Source of the DNA: Berberis thunbergii | Lineage: Eukaryota; Streptophyta; Magnoliopsida; Ranunculales; Berberidaceae | Length of the DNA: 64,000 bases | NCBI GenBank assembly: GCA_003290165.1 | Contig: QNQO01000200.1 | Span: forward strand, 930,001 to 994,000 | Direction of reading: 5' to 3' | Part shown: one piece after another, positions 34,491 through 44,818 of the stretch | Position numbering within the stretch: position 1 is the stretch's first letter | How the letters are laid out: each line of letters opens with the position of its first letter | Translations under genes and position numbers: made by a program | Notes under the pieces: generated by a model | What the model saw: the letters and a program-made list of their open reading frames with translations, nothing else | Databases searched by the model: none | What the model was told of the DNA's origin: nothing

Positions 34491-34639
34491 AGTAGTGGTG
34501 GTTGTGTTTTAAAGAGAAGGGGTAACAGTGTGAAAAAGCCCAAGCCTGGCTAAAAAATGGCTTTAAAGCCTGGCGGCCTAGACAAACTCTAAAACATCAT
34601 TCAGTCTCATAGTTTAGAAAGCTTATGCTTCATTCTAGA

Positions 34640-36240
34640 CAATGGATTGCCCTTGGAATTGTGACAATAGGGTGATCCGTTGTCCCCATTGTTATTTGTT
34701 ATAGCCTCGGAGGTTCTTAGAAGAGGATTGTTGGCCGCCTTTGGAAAAGGTGATTTCTGCTATTTCTATATGCCTAGACACTGTCAGCCCATTACACATC
34801 TTTTGTACGCAAATGACACCCTGGTGTTTCTTAATGGGAGAAAGGCCTATATTACTGGTTGCATGAAACTCTTGGAAAAATATGAGAAATCATCGGGACA
34901 AAAAATTAATGCAGATAAAAGTTCTTTTATGATTGATGAAAAAGCTGAAGTGGAACAAGTGGTGACAGTTAAAACTTATACAGGTTTGCTACTTAAATAT
35001 TTGGGGGTTCCAATTTATCTGGGTCGTTGCAAGATTATATATTTTGATGCGCTGATCAGTAAAATTCAAAAGAAGATCAGTGGTTGGAAAGCTAAGCTCT
35101 TATCTCCGGGTGGGAGATTGATTTTGATTAAGCATTTGTTGAGTTTTATTCCAGTTTATACAATTAGCACAATGTGTGTCCCTAAGCAAGTTATTTTCAG
35201 AATCTATAAATTACTGGCGGATTTCTTTTGGGGAGATTGTGAGGGAAGACAAAAGAAGAAATTGATTTCTTGGAATAACATTTGTTTCCCAAAGTCAAAA
35301 TGCGGGCTTGGGGTTAGAAACCTTGATACGGTCTCTAGGGCTTTTCGCATGAAAACACTATGGAACTTGGTTAATGCGGAATCCTTGTGGGCGAATTTCA
35401 TGAGAGCTAAATATTGGAAGAAGGACGTCCATTTGATTTATCAAGAAGTGAAGAATAGTGTCTCGGCTTTTATGAAGGAAATCATGAAGTTTAAAGCTGT
35501 TTTTGTTGGAAGTAGTATGTGGCGGATTGGTAAAGGAAATTCGAGCTTCTTTGCTTCAAACTGGAATCTCACATATGTTTTTCTGAAAATGGGTGGTTTG
35601 GAGTTGCAAGATATGCGGCCGTCAGTGGCGGAGGTGTGTAATGGAGACTTCGAGTTGGTGTCACCAGCTCTTAGAGACTTGGCGAGGACTTTGTTTGATG
35701 ACAGTTTAAAGGGTAGTGAGCAAGGAAAGAACCAATGTGTATGGACCCCGGATTCAGATGGATTTTTTAGCTTGCATTCGACATATGAACTAATTCGTGA
35801 TAATAAGGGTAGATCCATGTTGTTTGACAAGATTTTGCGGCCTATTCTGCCGTCCAAAATCTCGGTATTCATTTGGAAGCTCTTATTAAGAGGTGTCCCA
35901 GTTGATGGGGAATTATATAGGTGCGGGATTAGCTTATCGTCGAGGTGCTATTGTTGTCACTCTCCGAGGGTGAAAACCTTGACTCGTCTTTTTCTTGAGG
36001 GAAGCCTAGCTAATGGGATTTGGCGACATTTTGAAGCGATATTTGATATCCATGTTAGAAGGCCGGCAAAAATTTATACTGTGTTGACTGTTTGGTTTAG
36101 TTAGGCCAATAAGAATTCTTAGGTGGGTCTCCTTTATTATTTAATGTCTATGTTTATCATATGGGAGATTTGGAAGCAACGTTGTCGGGCTGCTTTTGAT
36201 AATGGAAAGCCGAGTATGGGATAGTTATTGAATGCAACTG
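34640..36240 (+). mobile_element. L1-type LINE ORF2 fragment, truncated at both ends
   Basis: The frame opens at GDPLSPLLFVIASEVL (RT palm) and includes HLLYANDTLVFLNGRK, in which the catalytic YADD is changed to YAND. It continues with GWKAKLLSPGGRLILIKHLL, a thumb/connection region and a zinc-binding RCYCCHSP segment, then ends at TAG near 36102. A remnant (LMSMFIIWEIWKQRCRAAFD) continues to about 36225. The frame is open for 474 codons. It is closely related to LINE-3 ORF2. Endonuclease and RNase H are absent. Confidence 0.9.
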
Positions 36241-36500
36241 CTTAGATGGATTAGACCAGAGCGAAGCGAAAGTGAGTTCATCCAAGATGGAGGTGATGGA
36301 TTGGAGTGAAAGCAAGTCTCTATGCGAGATGAAGACGACGAGGATATTAAGTGGTTGCACAAAAATCCAACCATGCTCATCCTGTCCCGTCCCGTGCCCA
36401 CTCCTAATTAGATATAAATGGGAAAAAAACAAGATGAGAGTGAAATGATAATGTCATAAACGATATAAATCATTGTCGCGGTAATTACCAAATAGATTAA
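36241..36500 (-). mobile_element. end of a hAT-type MITE and flank
   Basis: On the minus strand TAGGAGTGGGCACGGGACGG at 36390-36409 matches the left end of the 760-bp hAT MITE at 25502. No partner end is visible, so it is a fragment. The rest of the stretch is unremarkable. Confidence 0.5.
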
Positions 36501-36813
36501 CATAACCTTAATTCAATTCAATATCCCTACTCAATAATTCCCCCCAAGATAGCAAATTGCAGTCTCTGATTCCTTCAAACTCAATCACTATTTCTTTTTT
36601 ATTATTCTCCTCTAGTCTAATATTCCCCTATAATCATGTTGTGTCTCTAAAAATCTCAGTTAATATACTGTTCCAAGATAAGCTATCCATAGTAAGTTTT
36701 GCAACTCAATTAATTGAGTGGCACCAAAGATTCTTGATAATGGATAAGAAGGAACCAAAGAAAAAGAAGAACACCTCACATGCTTTGTTTCCCAAACCCT
36801 ATCCCATACCTAG

Positions 36814-36821
36814 TATAAATA
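36814..36821 (+). promoter_or_regulatory. TATA box of the EF-hand gene
   Basis: TATAAATA lies 93 bases before the ATG at 36914, leaving room for a leader of about 60 bases. It is the best-placed TATA element in this interval. Confidence 0.6.
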
Positions 36822-36913
36822 AAGTACTAGGATGCACTCCATTCTAACTGCAACGGCAACGGTAAAGACTTAACTGATATTTGTAGTTAAGAGAGTGTAA
36901 TTAATCAGCTAGC

Positions 36914-37198
36914 ATGGCCATCGGAAAGCATGGGCCTGCGAGACCCCAGAGAGAGATGACAATTGAGGAGTTCAAGAATTGGTTGAAGGGGTTTGATAAG
37001 GATGGCGATGGGCGTATAAGTAGAGAAGAGTTAAAAACAGCTATCCGTAGTCTTGGTGCAAAGTTCACCACCATCAGGAGCCTATTTGGCCTATGGACTG
37101 CTGACTCGAATAGCAACGGGTACATCGAGGATAATGAAATCGAGCATCTTGTTAAGTTTGCCAAGAATAGTTTAGGCATGCAGATTGCTGTTAAGTAG
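36914..37198 (+). CDS. small EF-hand calcium-binding protein
   Basis: An intact single-exon frame of 94 residues. Two canonical EF-hand loops are seen: residues 28-39 DKDGDGRISREE and residues 64-75 DSNSNGYIEDNE. Both have the acidic or polar residues at loop positions 1, 3, 5 and 12 and Gly at 6. Each is preceded by an amphipathic helix (EEFKNWLKGF and IRSLFGLWTA). The protein is short, soluble, has no transmembrane segment, and is the size of two-EF-hand polcalcin or CML-type Ca2+ sensors. An upstream TATA and an AT-rich downstream region with AATAAT signals fit an active gene. It is the only complete host gene that I see. The exact subfamily is uncertain. Confidence 0.88.
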   Translation: MAIGKHGPARPQREMTIEEFKNWLKGFDKDGDGRISREELKTAIRSLGAKFTTIRSLFGLWTADSNSNGYIEDNEIEHLVKFAKNSLGMQIAVK

Positions 37199-37784
37199 GT
37201 GAAGTATGTAATATCAGATATGTAATATTATTAGGAGCGGTAGTAGTAGGAATGTATTTGAGCGTCTTTGTATCTAGCTAACTATTGTACTCTTCAACCT
37301 TTGTAATAATACAATAGTGTTTTTAGTTATTATATGAACTTCTGGTATCGGAGAGATCTTAAAATTAAGCTCGATCTTCCCACTCGTTTGAATGGAGTTA
37401 ACTACATGGAGCCATGAATTAATACAAGAGGTTTGCTTCTTTTAGTAGTCTAACAACTTTCATTAATTGAGGTGAAAAATAAAAAAGAAAGAAAGAAATA
37501 AGTAAACATATTTTGAAGGCATTCATGCAGATGATAATAATATTTGGTCACTGAGTTCTCAGTGCATATTTCAGACGTAAAGATTCAGTCTGTAGCCATA
37601 TCAGCTTTTTACGAGTGAATCTTTAATGTCCAAAAATATTATACCATGCAATAAAAGGCAAATCTATCATACCATGCAAGGACAATGGTGGACTATACTT
37701 TAATCTCACTAGTCCTAGTGCTTTAATAGACAAGTCTCAGCGAGCAACTGTGTTGAACTAGAATCAAACCAAACTCATGAAAAC
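37199..37784. other. 3' region of the EF-hand gene, then nothing recognised
   Basis: TGTAATAATACAATAGTG near 37300 may serve for polyadenylation. Beyond it the sequence is AT-rich with no supported feature. Confidence 0.4.
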
Positions 37785-37948
37785 CATTGCTTTGATACGT
37801 CGGAAAAAGTTTAAATTATTAAACCATTGCTTTCGAGTCCAGATATTAATTTAAGAATGGAGAGAGAGATTTTAGCGGGAAGAGAATGTGAGTAACAGCG
37901 AGTGAGGGACTCCTCTGTGTGAATCTCTTTTGAGTTGTAGGCTGCCCT

Positions 37949-38155
37949 ATGTCAGATCTGCACGGAGAGTCACCGCCCTCGGCCAGATCTGCACGGAGGT
38001 CACCGATCTGCTGCGATCTCTCCCAATCTGCTACGTTTTCTTTGGCTGACAGAGAGGTTGTCGCTGTAGAGAGTTGTCGACCTCGACTGGATCTGCACGG
38101 GGAGTCACCGCCCTCGGCCATAACTGCACGGAGAGTCACCGATCTGCTACGTTCT
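37949..38155 (+). repeat. repeated units in LINE-2 5' leader
   Basis: GATCTGCACGGAGAGTCACC then GCCCTCGGCC recurs at about 37957 and 38091, followed both times by a CACGGAG..TCACCGATCTGCT block. The unit spacing is about 135 bases. The leader is far more GC-rich than the surroundings. Duplicated leader units in LINEs can be promoter monomers. Confidence 0.7.
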
Positions 38156-38418
38156 TGCCTGAGTTTATGTTGCTGTGAAAGTCCCCGCGAGTGTGGAGAG
38201 CTCAGATCGGGTTCGAGAGAGAGCAGATTTGGTTCGACTCCGACTCAGATCTCTCTTCTTCGATTCTTAACAGCAGGCAAGAGCTTCTTCGACTCCGACT
38301 CAGATTTGCATAGATCCGACTTGATCCAGCCGGTTGGGGAGCTTTGATCGATCTGTTGCTGATTGAGTAGATCTATTTCTGGGCGAATCGAATTGATGAC
38401 AACTCGATAGACTTTGAC

Positions 38419-39379
38419 ATGACTACCACGGACAGGCCACCGGGGAGCGAGGGAGCCACAGTTGGCAAGACGACCGGCACTCCTTCGTTTGCACAGATTG
38501 TGGGACGGTTCAGACCTAATGAAGTTGATGAGTCACCCACAGACCATGTGTATTCAACTTTTGATGGCAAGCCATCTGTTTCTCTATTGAATCTGGATCT
38601 TGAAAGAGGCAATATTTATATGAAATATGCTTTGGTGATGAAGTTTGCTCAAGAAAGACCTTACCTAAGTGACATTAGAGATGCAGTGACTAAGTATTGA
38701 GGCATTCCCGGTGAATTTACAATTGGTGCTTTAAACTATCGACATGTTCTAATCAAGTTTGAATCTGAAGAAGCAATGATCAAAGCTATGGAAAGAGAGA
38801 AATGCAATATCAAAGGGTACCCTTACAGGCTTTCAAAATGGGATTCTTCTTTTGATAGCAAGAGAGACTCCCGCAACAAACCGATATGGATCAAACTCCC
38901 TCATTTACCATTGGTTTTTTTCCAGCCTAAACTTCTCAAAGTAGTTCTAGAATCGATTGATAAATTTCTAGCCATGGACAACCTTACAAGGCACCTCTTA
39001 AGCTCATCTGTAGCTAAGGTTTGTGTTTCGATGAATATTTCAAAACCGCTTCCAGACAAAATATGGATACAAGCTCCAGATCTACCAATACCAGGTTTCT
39101 GGCAACATATTAGGTATCATTTTCCACCATTGTATTGCAACCAATGTGGCCTTCAAAACCATACTGATCAAACATGCTGGGTGAAACACCTTGAGTTGAA
39201 GAAGTCAGTACCAACTCAACAACTATCGGATAAGGAAAAAAGTAAGGAGGGGTCAGAAAATGTTGACCAGGAAGGATTCAAAAGAGCAGAAAACAAGAAG
39301 CACAAGAAACAATACTATCAACAAAAGACTACAAATATTCCAGTCATTCCGGATTCGGCTAATGAACACAATGATGGAG
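38419..39379 (+). pseudogene. LINE-2 ORF1 5' part (DUF4283 + CCHC knuckle)
   Basis: The frame begins MTTTDRPPGSEGATVGKTTG, then PSFAQIVGRF. It continues with the DUF4283 region (IYMKYALVMKFAQERPYLSD; GALNYRHVLIKFESEEAMIK; NKPIWIKLPHLPLVFFQPKL) and a perfect CCHC knuckle, CNQCGLQNHTDQTC. The only defect in this part is TGA at 38698-38700, where the related LINE-3 ORF1 has Trp. It is cut at codon HNDG by CACTA-D. The frame continues without change at 48390 when the transposon and one GAG copy are ignored. Role: RNA-binding protein of the retrotransposon particle. Confidence 0.88.
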
Positions 39380-39398
39380 CACTACACCAAAAACCCCC

Positions 39399-39792
39399 AT
39401 TAGCAACGGTTCTATACCGTGGGCGTAACCCATTGCCACGGCTAAGAGCCGTGGGCTACAGAGGCGTCGCGAAATTATTTGTAACGGCTCAAAACCGTTG
39501 CTAAATGTTTAGCAACGGTTTTATGCTTGAATAGGGGTGGTGATTTTCAGCATTTAGCCACGGTTTTAAACCGTTGCAATAAGCATAGCAACGGTTTTTA
39601 GCCGTGGCAAAAATAGCCACGGTTTTAAGCCGTGACAAGGTGTAGATATTAGCAACGGTTTTAAACCGTGTCTAATTAAGTAGCAACGGTTTTAAGCCGT
39701 GGCTAACCATAGCCACGGTTATAAGCCGTGGCAAGGTAGCCACGGTATTTAGCCGTTGCAATAGTTAGCCACGGTTTAAAACCGTGGCAAAT
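39399..39792. repeat. left subterminal hairpin repeat array of CACTA-D
   Basis: About fifteen copies of AGCAACGGTTTT or AGCCACGGTTTT, each followed by the inverted half AAACCGTGGC or AGCCGTTGC. Each unit can fold on itself. The right array at about 48032-48362 has the same unit. Spacing between units is about 22 bases. Confidence 0.9.
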
Positions 39793-41420
39793 TTTTTTTT
39801 TTTTTTTTTGCTATCAAATGACTTTGAGTCATTGAGTCAAAATCTATCAAGTAATGTAATATGCATAACAATTATTCTTTCATAAACGCTTTTGGTATTG
39901 TTCTATCTCCACTACTATATTGCAACCAACATGCGTGTTTGGGGCACTTAGCAGCCATGAAAGATGAAATGTGAACACAAGAAGAATAACTGTGGGTATT
40001 ATTTAATAAAGAAAATCAGGGGATGAAGAACAAGTGAGTACCGAGTTATACAATCAAAATAACCACTTGATAAGCAGCACTTCCACGATTCAATAACCTA
40101 TGGCCGAAAGCATGCTTTTTGACAACAGATAAATTTAGAGCAGGACCTATATCTAAAAACCAACATTGGAGAGCAAACTCTCAACAAAGTTCTTCTCACT
40201 CGATTCTTTTAATAAAGAACTGGAAACCTTCATTTATCAAATATTGGACATTGATACACATTCCAAACTATTAGGGCTGTGTTTAGGTCATACTACTTGT
40301 TTTACATATTGCTCTACATAATCTCCATTACCTAGTGATAAGTCTTGCATAATCTGCCCAAAACTTGCAAACCTCTTCTAAGCACCAATTGTTGTCAACA
40401 AATCTCCAATTCCTCCAGCTGAAGAAAGCCTCCCCATCCCATGATCCCTGCAGCTGAAACACGCCCCCAATCAGTTATGTTTTTGGCCAAAAAATAGAGC
40501 CTAATAACACTCTGTTTTGTGAAATAAATGCAGTAGGCATTCTCAGCTGAAACACGTCCCCAATGTGCTCTGTTTCAGACTGAAAACAGATCGAGCCTAA
40601 TAAAACTTTGTTTTTTGACCAAAAAACAGATTATCTGTTCGCCATTGATACTCCACTTCACCATTTCCAAACAATTAAAACCACACATATTCATTGCAGT
40701 TTCCTCAAATATGCAATCTTGTGCGAATGATCAAAGATAATAAAAACTTACAGGAACTACCTCTACTTGTTTCAACTGTGGTAATGAATCAGGATGGGAC
40801 AAATCTACAGAGGGGAAACGGTTTAAGTTGAAGCAAGTTTGTGGATAATACCAAAGGGTGGTTGGTATACTCTAATTACCATGTTCACGTCGAACTACAT
40901 CATGTAGATACTACGCACTGTTCATGATCATGAAGAAATCTTTCGTCAGCAACACTGAACTTCCTCTTAGTGCATGGCATGGGGACCTTCTTGACGAAGA
41001 GATGATGAGTTTGAAATGCCTTGAAGGGCTTTTATTGGCCCAGTCCACCTTTCTTTGAGAAGCTTTAGCGATACTCTTCAACGTACCCTTAACAATAAAG
41101 CCTGAACAAAGAATACTAGAGCACTTAAGCACAAATTAATTTCTGCCGCCACAATTATATCAGGAAGGCTAAAAATTTGGTGATACAGTATTACCTTTTA
41201 TGCCTGGTGAATGTCCAAATTCTGAGATTCAAATATCAGCCCCGGACCTCCTCGTGATTTCGACATCAATCTTTCTTGTGAACAGTGTGATGGTTAAGCT
41301 CTGAGATATGTCAATAGTTCAATCTAGCTAATAGAACATTTCAAGTATCAAGCTTGAGGTAAAAATATGTTAAAGTATTTCTGTATTTGTATAATCATAA
41401 AAAAAAGAACCCGTCTAAGT
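39793..41420. other. CACTA-D interior, nothing firmly recognised
   Basis: Mostly AT-rich. On the minus strand near 40920-41010 a frame reads VKKVPMPCTKRKFSVADERF then LHDHEQ, which looks protein-like but which I cannot assign. Direct repeats of GCTGAAACACG.CCCCAAT occur near 40450 and 40545. Confidence 0.4.
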
Positions 41421-41565
41421 GTCGAGGAAAACAGCGAGGGGGAGGGGTGGTGGTGGGGGGGGGGACCGTCCATCCCCCCGGGATGCGCGCTTGACTTTTC
41501 AATGCACGCATCCCGGGGGATGGACGCTCCCCCCTCGCTGTTTTCCTCGCCATTTCCCTCGACAG
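41421..41565. repeat. GC-rich foldback (long hairpin)
   Basis: The left arm GAGGAAAACAGCGAGGGGG.. CGTCCATCCCCCCGGGATGC pairs with the right arm GCATCCCGGGGGATGGACG..CCCCCTCGCTGTTTTCCTC around the loop TTGACTTTTCAAT. The left arm has an extra G-run, GGTGGTGGTGGGGGGGGGGG, that bulges out. It has no ORF of its own. It may be a tiny foldback element inside CACTA-D. Confidence 0.85.
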
Positions 41566-41984
41566 TTAGAATTTTTGAAATTTGAAAACACCACTTCATA
41601 TTTAAAAACACAGTTATTGGTACATATCCCCAAACCGATTCAGCAATGATGCCTTTGTAGTGTTTGACCAAGTAAATAACAAAGTCAAGTTAATTTGAAT
41701 GTCAAATGGATACTCATAATTGGTCCTTCTATAAAACAAGAAAATTGAATATCCAAATTTCAGACTCCAATTACAAGCATAACAATGAGACACAAATTGA
41801 CGTTAAAAGCTAGTTACAATATTCATCCATATAATGACTTCATTTAGAGCAGTTTCCATTAAAAAGATATGCAAACTGGTTATGTAGCTGAGTTTACGTA
41901 TGTGCAACATCAATTCCAGGGACAACAAACATTACTTCGAATTTAACTTGTCATGCAGTTTCCCAATTTTATAGCTGATTTGAT

Positions 41985-42100
41985 TGTGTTTAGGTTTACC
42001 TTGAACACCAACTGCAAGCTCGAATGCCTTTCCGGATAAATATTTCTTTTCTTGTGAAGACAATCTAAAACATCTCAGCCTGAAATAGTTGCTAAGAGTA
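41985..42100 (-). pseudogene. unidentified exon-like fragment in CACTA-D
   Basis: Between a TTTCAG acceptor and an AAG|GTAAAC donor the minus strand reads RLSSQEKKYLSGKAFELAVG plus VQ. It has splice-site-like edges like the neighbouring captured exons. Family not recognised. Confidence 0.35.
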
Positions 42101-42496
42101 CCTGAAGAAGAACCATAGATCATAAAACAGTGAGATACATTCATTCATTGAAGAGCCCTCAAAAGCAATAAAAGTCCAATCTTGAAACTTACCCAGATAA
42201 AAGCAATAAGAGACCTAGAAATATTGAGATTAAAATATTGCAACTTATGAAAATGACAACTATGTATCAATAATTTCAAAAGCCCAAACATGTATAAATT
42301 GTACTAATATCAATTGCAACAGATTTCGTCAAGAAAATTCAGACTAGATTTCCACTCATGCTCTTTTGGAGGTGAGATTCCTGTTCTTAGGCAGTCAAAT
42401 ATAAGAAAACCCATGTATAAATGATCCCCGCAAACAATAAAAGCACCTAAACAGCAATTGTATTCACATAAATAAGAAAACCCATATTGCAGAGTG

Positions 42497-42572
42497 TCGC
42501 AGCAGCGTGTTCACATGAAGGCCACTGCATCGCAGCAGCGTGTTCGCATGAAGGCCACTGCATCGCAGCAGC
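42497..42572 (+). repeat. 33-bp tandem repeat, 2-3 copies
   Basis: The unit CGCAGCAGCGTGTTCACATG plus AAGGCCACTGCAT is repeated twice, with the start of a third copy. A second pair, GACTTCCTATGCAGGTTATACTC-like (each about 50 bases), follows at 42683-42765. Confidence 0.8.
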
Positions 42573-43139
42573 TCAGAACACAGCACAGCAACAGGACGCT
42601 CTGCGACGCAACAACGTCCATCAGCCTAACGCGTATCCACAGTAATATTTGTGTGTGTGTTTTCCCCAAGTGGAAGGCTGTTTCGGGTTCAACTTCCTGT
42701 GCAGGTTATACTCAAATTTCCTAAGTTGTTTCAGTCTGACTTCCTATGCAGGTTATACTCAGTTTTCCTTGTATGTTCACTAGCACATTTAAGGATCGCA
42801 ACAAGAAGTTTTGGCTACATCTACACCATAGCATTGGGATTTGACAATATAAGGTATTTCTCATGAATCCATATAAGGATTAATCAACTGAATAAAAACA
42901 AGGATTTTAAAGTCTTCAGATTGAAACAGTAAATACTTCTTTAACAATCAATAAGGAAAACTTGAACTTCTCTGCCATGTTTCTTTTCCCCCAAGGCTGA
43001 CCATGAAAGATAGAATTCAAGTTTTGAATCGTGAAATTTGCTTTACTGAATCAAAATAGTATATAACGAACTTAGACGGAACTGATTGCAAAATAAATCT
43101 TAAAGTAAAGTATAAAAGCAAAAAAGAACAGCCTCTTAC

Positions 43140-43222
43140 CCGCAAACTTCTAAATTTGTCTGGCTCAAGAAAGCGAGTAAAAGGATCATCTAGAGTGGAA
43201 AGCATCTTCCTTATTGCCGTGT
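43140..43222 (-). pseudogene. chloroplast CtpA-type C-terminal processing peptidase exon
   Basis: The exon between ATCCAG and GTAAGA reads TAIRKMLSTLDDPFTRFLEP then DKFRSLR. This is the conserved N-terminal helical block before the PDZ domain of CtpA, the peptidase that matures the photosystem II D1 protein. Splice sites are intact. The PDZ domain and the Ser/Lys catalytic region are absent. Confidence 0.85.
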
Positions 43223-43993
43223 CTGGATGCAACATCAATAAGATTCAGACATGAATACATATCACAGGAAATCATGTTGAAAACTTCTAATTTGAATAAA
43301 TAACACACTCTACTAGTTTACTCTTTATGCAAAACATACTAAAGTCATAAAAAGCAATGTGCCATCTGAAATGCCCTTTTCTATTGTATTCATGTAATGT
43401 ACAAGTTACTGCATTCAGTGGCTCTTTGAATGTTATCAATATTCATAAGATCAACTACAAGACCAACAGTAAGAAGAATGGTAAAATGACCATCTGATCT
43501 AATATCTTACTGTTTGTATTTTAATAAGTGACAAACTAATTCGTAAGTTCAAGAACCAGATTCACTTTGAAAGCTTTTGAAAAAACCAAAATAAATAAAT
43601 TTGATAGCATTGAGTTACTTACATAAACAAATTAACAACCATCTGAAGATGAAAACTGGCTTGGTCTTTGACATTAAAGCTATAAATTTTTGCATGGTCA
43701 AACTCAAAATTTAGCCGTAATAAGGTAAGCGTACTAGCATGTATACCCTAACCCAAAATGTGCAAACAATAGAGGTCAAATCCAAGTTTGTCTATCAAGT
43801 CTGAAGTATCGTCGTTCATTGTGCAATCTAGAAGGTAAGAAAATTCTAAAGGACTGGCTCTATATGCCTGTTAGAATGCCTTCCAGCACTTAAAATTACA
43901 CTTAAAGACAAAAATTGTGATGAATTGGGAATTATTGAGAGCAAAGAAGAAATTAACTCATTCATATAAAATTAAACAAGTTTGACTACTTAC
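43223..43993. other. CACTA-D interior spacer
   Basis: AT-rich sequence between the CtpA and cysteine synthase exons. I see nothing supported. It may be captured intron. Confidence 0.4.
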
Positions 43994-44053
43994 CAGCAAT
44001 CCTTCTTTCAAGGCAAGTAGCTTTGCAGTTTCAATTGCTTTTTCACTTGATAC
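43994..44053 (-). pseudogene. cysteine synthase (O-acetylserine thiol-lyase) exon
   Basis: A 60-base exon between TTCCCAG and GTAAGT encodes VSSEKAIETAKLLALKEGLL. This is the helix before the GISSGA pyridoxal-phosphate region of plant cysteine synthases. Upstream and downstream exons are absent. It lies downstream of the AGO exons on the same strand. Confidence 0.85.
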
Positions 44054-44818
44054 CTGGGAAAGTACAAAATACAGAAAAATTAAAAAAAGGGGCGGATGAA
44101 GGCCAAATCTGATAAGAGATTCAGTACCATGATCATACATCTAACCATCGAGGGAAAAATATTTATTTCTTAATGTTAGCATTGGAAAGTCATAAGGAAC
44201 AGAAAAAAGTAGTTTATCTACAAAGCAAGCTTTTTATATGTCATTCTCAATTATTTTGGATAGCAGCCAACAGTAGTTACAACAGATTTAACACATGAAA
44301 CAAAATAAATGAATATGTGGATTAAAGTTAGACAACAAGAAGCTTGACAAATAAATAATTTTTTATGAAGTGGCTATGATCAATACAAATCTCATATGAA
44401 CTCATCAGAAGCTTCAAATAGTAATTACATGCTTTCAAATAGTAATATAGATTTTTGTTGTTGAGAGATTGATTGCAGCTCTGTGTCAGATATTGTTTAC
44501 TAGTACTACTATCATACTAGCATCTATGAATATATAATTTGAATTTAGTATTGGCAACAATGCTATCTACAATGGTATCCCTACTTCAGCTTCTTTTAGA
44601 TTACACCAGGTGTCCCTAAATTGACAGAAGCCAGAAATGGAACATACATGAACAACAAACAGAAAACAAGTCCTGCAACCAAAACATTATTCTACTATCT
44701 GATCCACTCAATTGAATATTCTTACTCTTTTCAAAATATATGTAACTGCCAAAAGATATCCAAGCATTTACAGACAATTTCTTAGACAAACAAAAGCATA
44801 GTTTTAAACAGCAAATAC

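Larger units (their letters stand above)
28330..34497 (+). mobile_element. Pack-CACTA element C
   Basis: The left end CACTACTACAAATATTAGCT and the reverse complement of the right end, CACTACTACAAAAATAGGCT, match. The 3-bp duplication GTG is at 28327-28329 and 34498-34500. Intact MITE copies with TTTGTGGTTG confirm the empty site. Length is 6168 bp. Subterminal arrays of AGCGCTATCTAAG-like motifs fill 28351-28590 and 34085-34490. Inside, all on the plus strand, are a GH1 gene fragment with its promoter, a VPS32 last exon, a CURT1 exon and a DUF8039-like exon. The DUF8039-like exon may be the remnant of the element's own gene. Confidence 0.95.
28251..34582. mobile_element. MITE, TTTGTGGTTG family, split by CACTA-C
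   Basis: The left half at 28251-28329 (CTAGGCAACC..CACTTCTACTCC..ATGTTTGTG) and the right half at 34498-34582 (GTGGTTGTGTTTTAAAGAGA..GGCGGCCTAG) together form one copy of the ~165-bp MITE seen whole at 22083-22244 and 58866-59029. CACTA-C sits at its centre. Confidence 0.88.

Noticed and set aside
39399..39792. CRISPR-like repeat array
   Set aside because: The regular 22-base units are palindromic CACTA subterminal repeats without spacers, in a eukaryotic genome.
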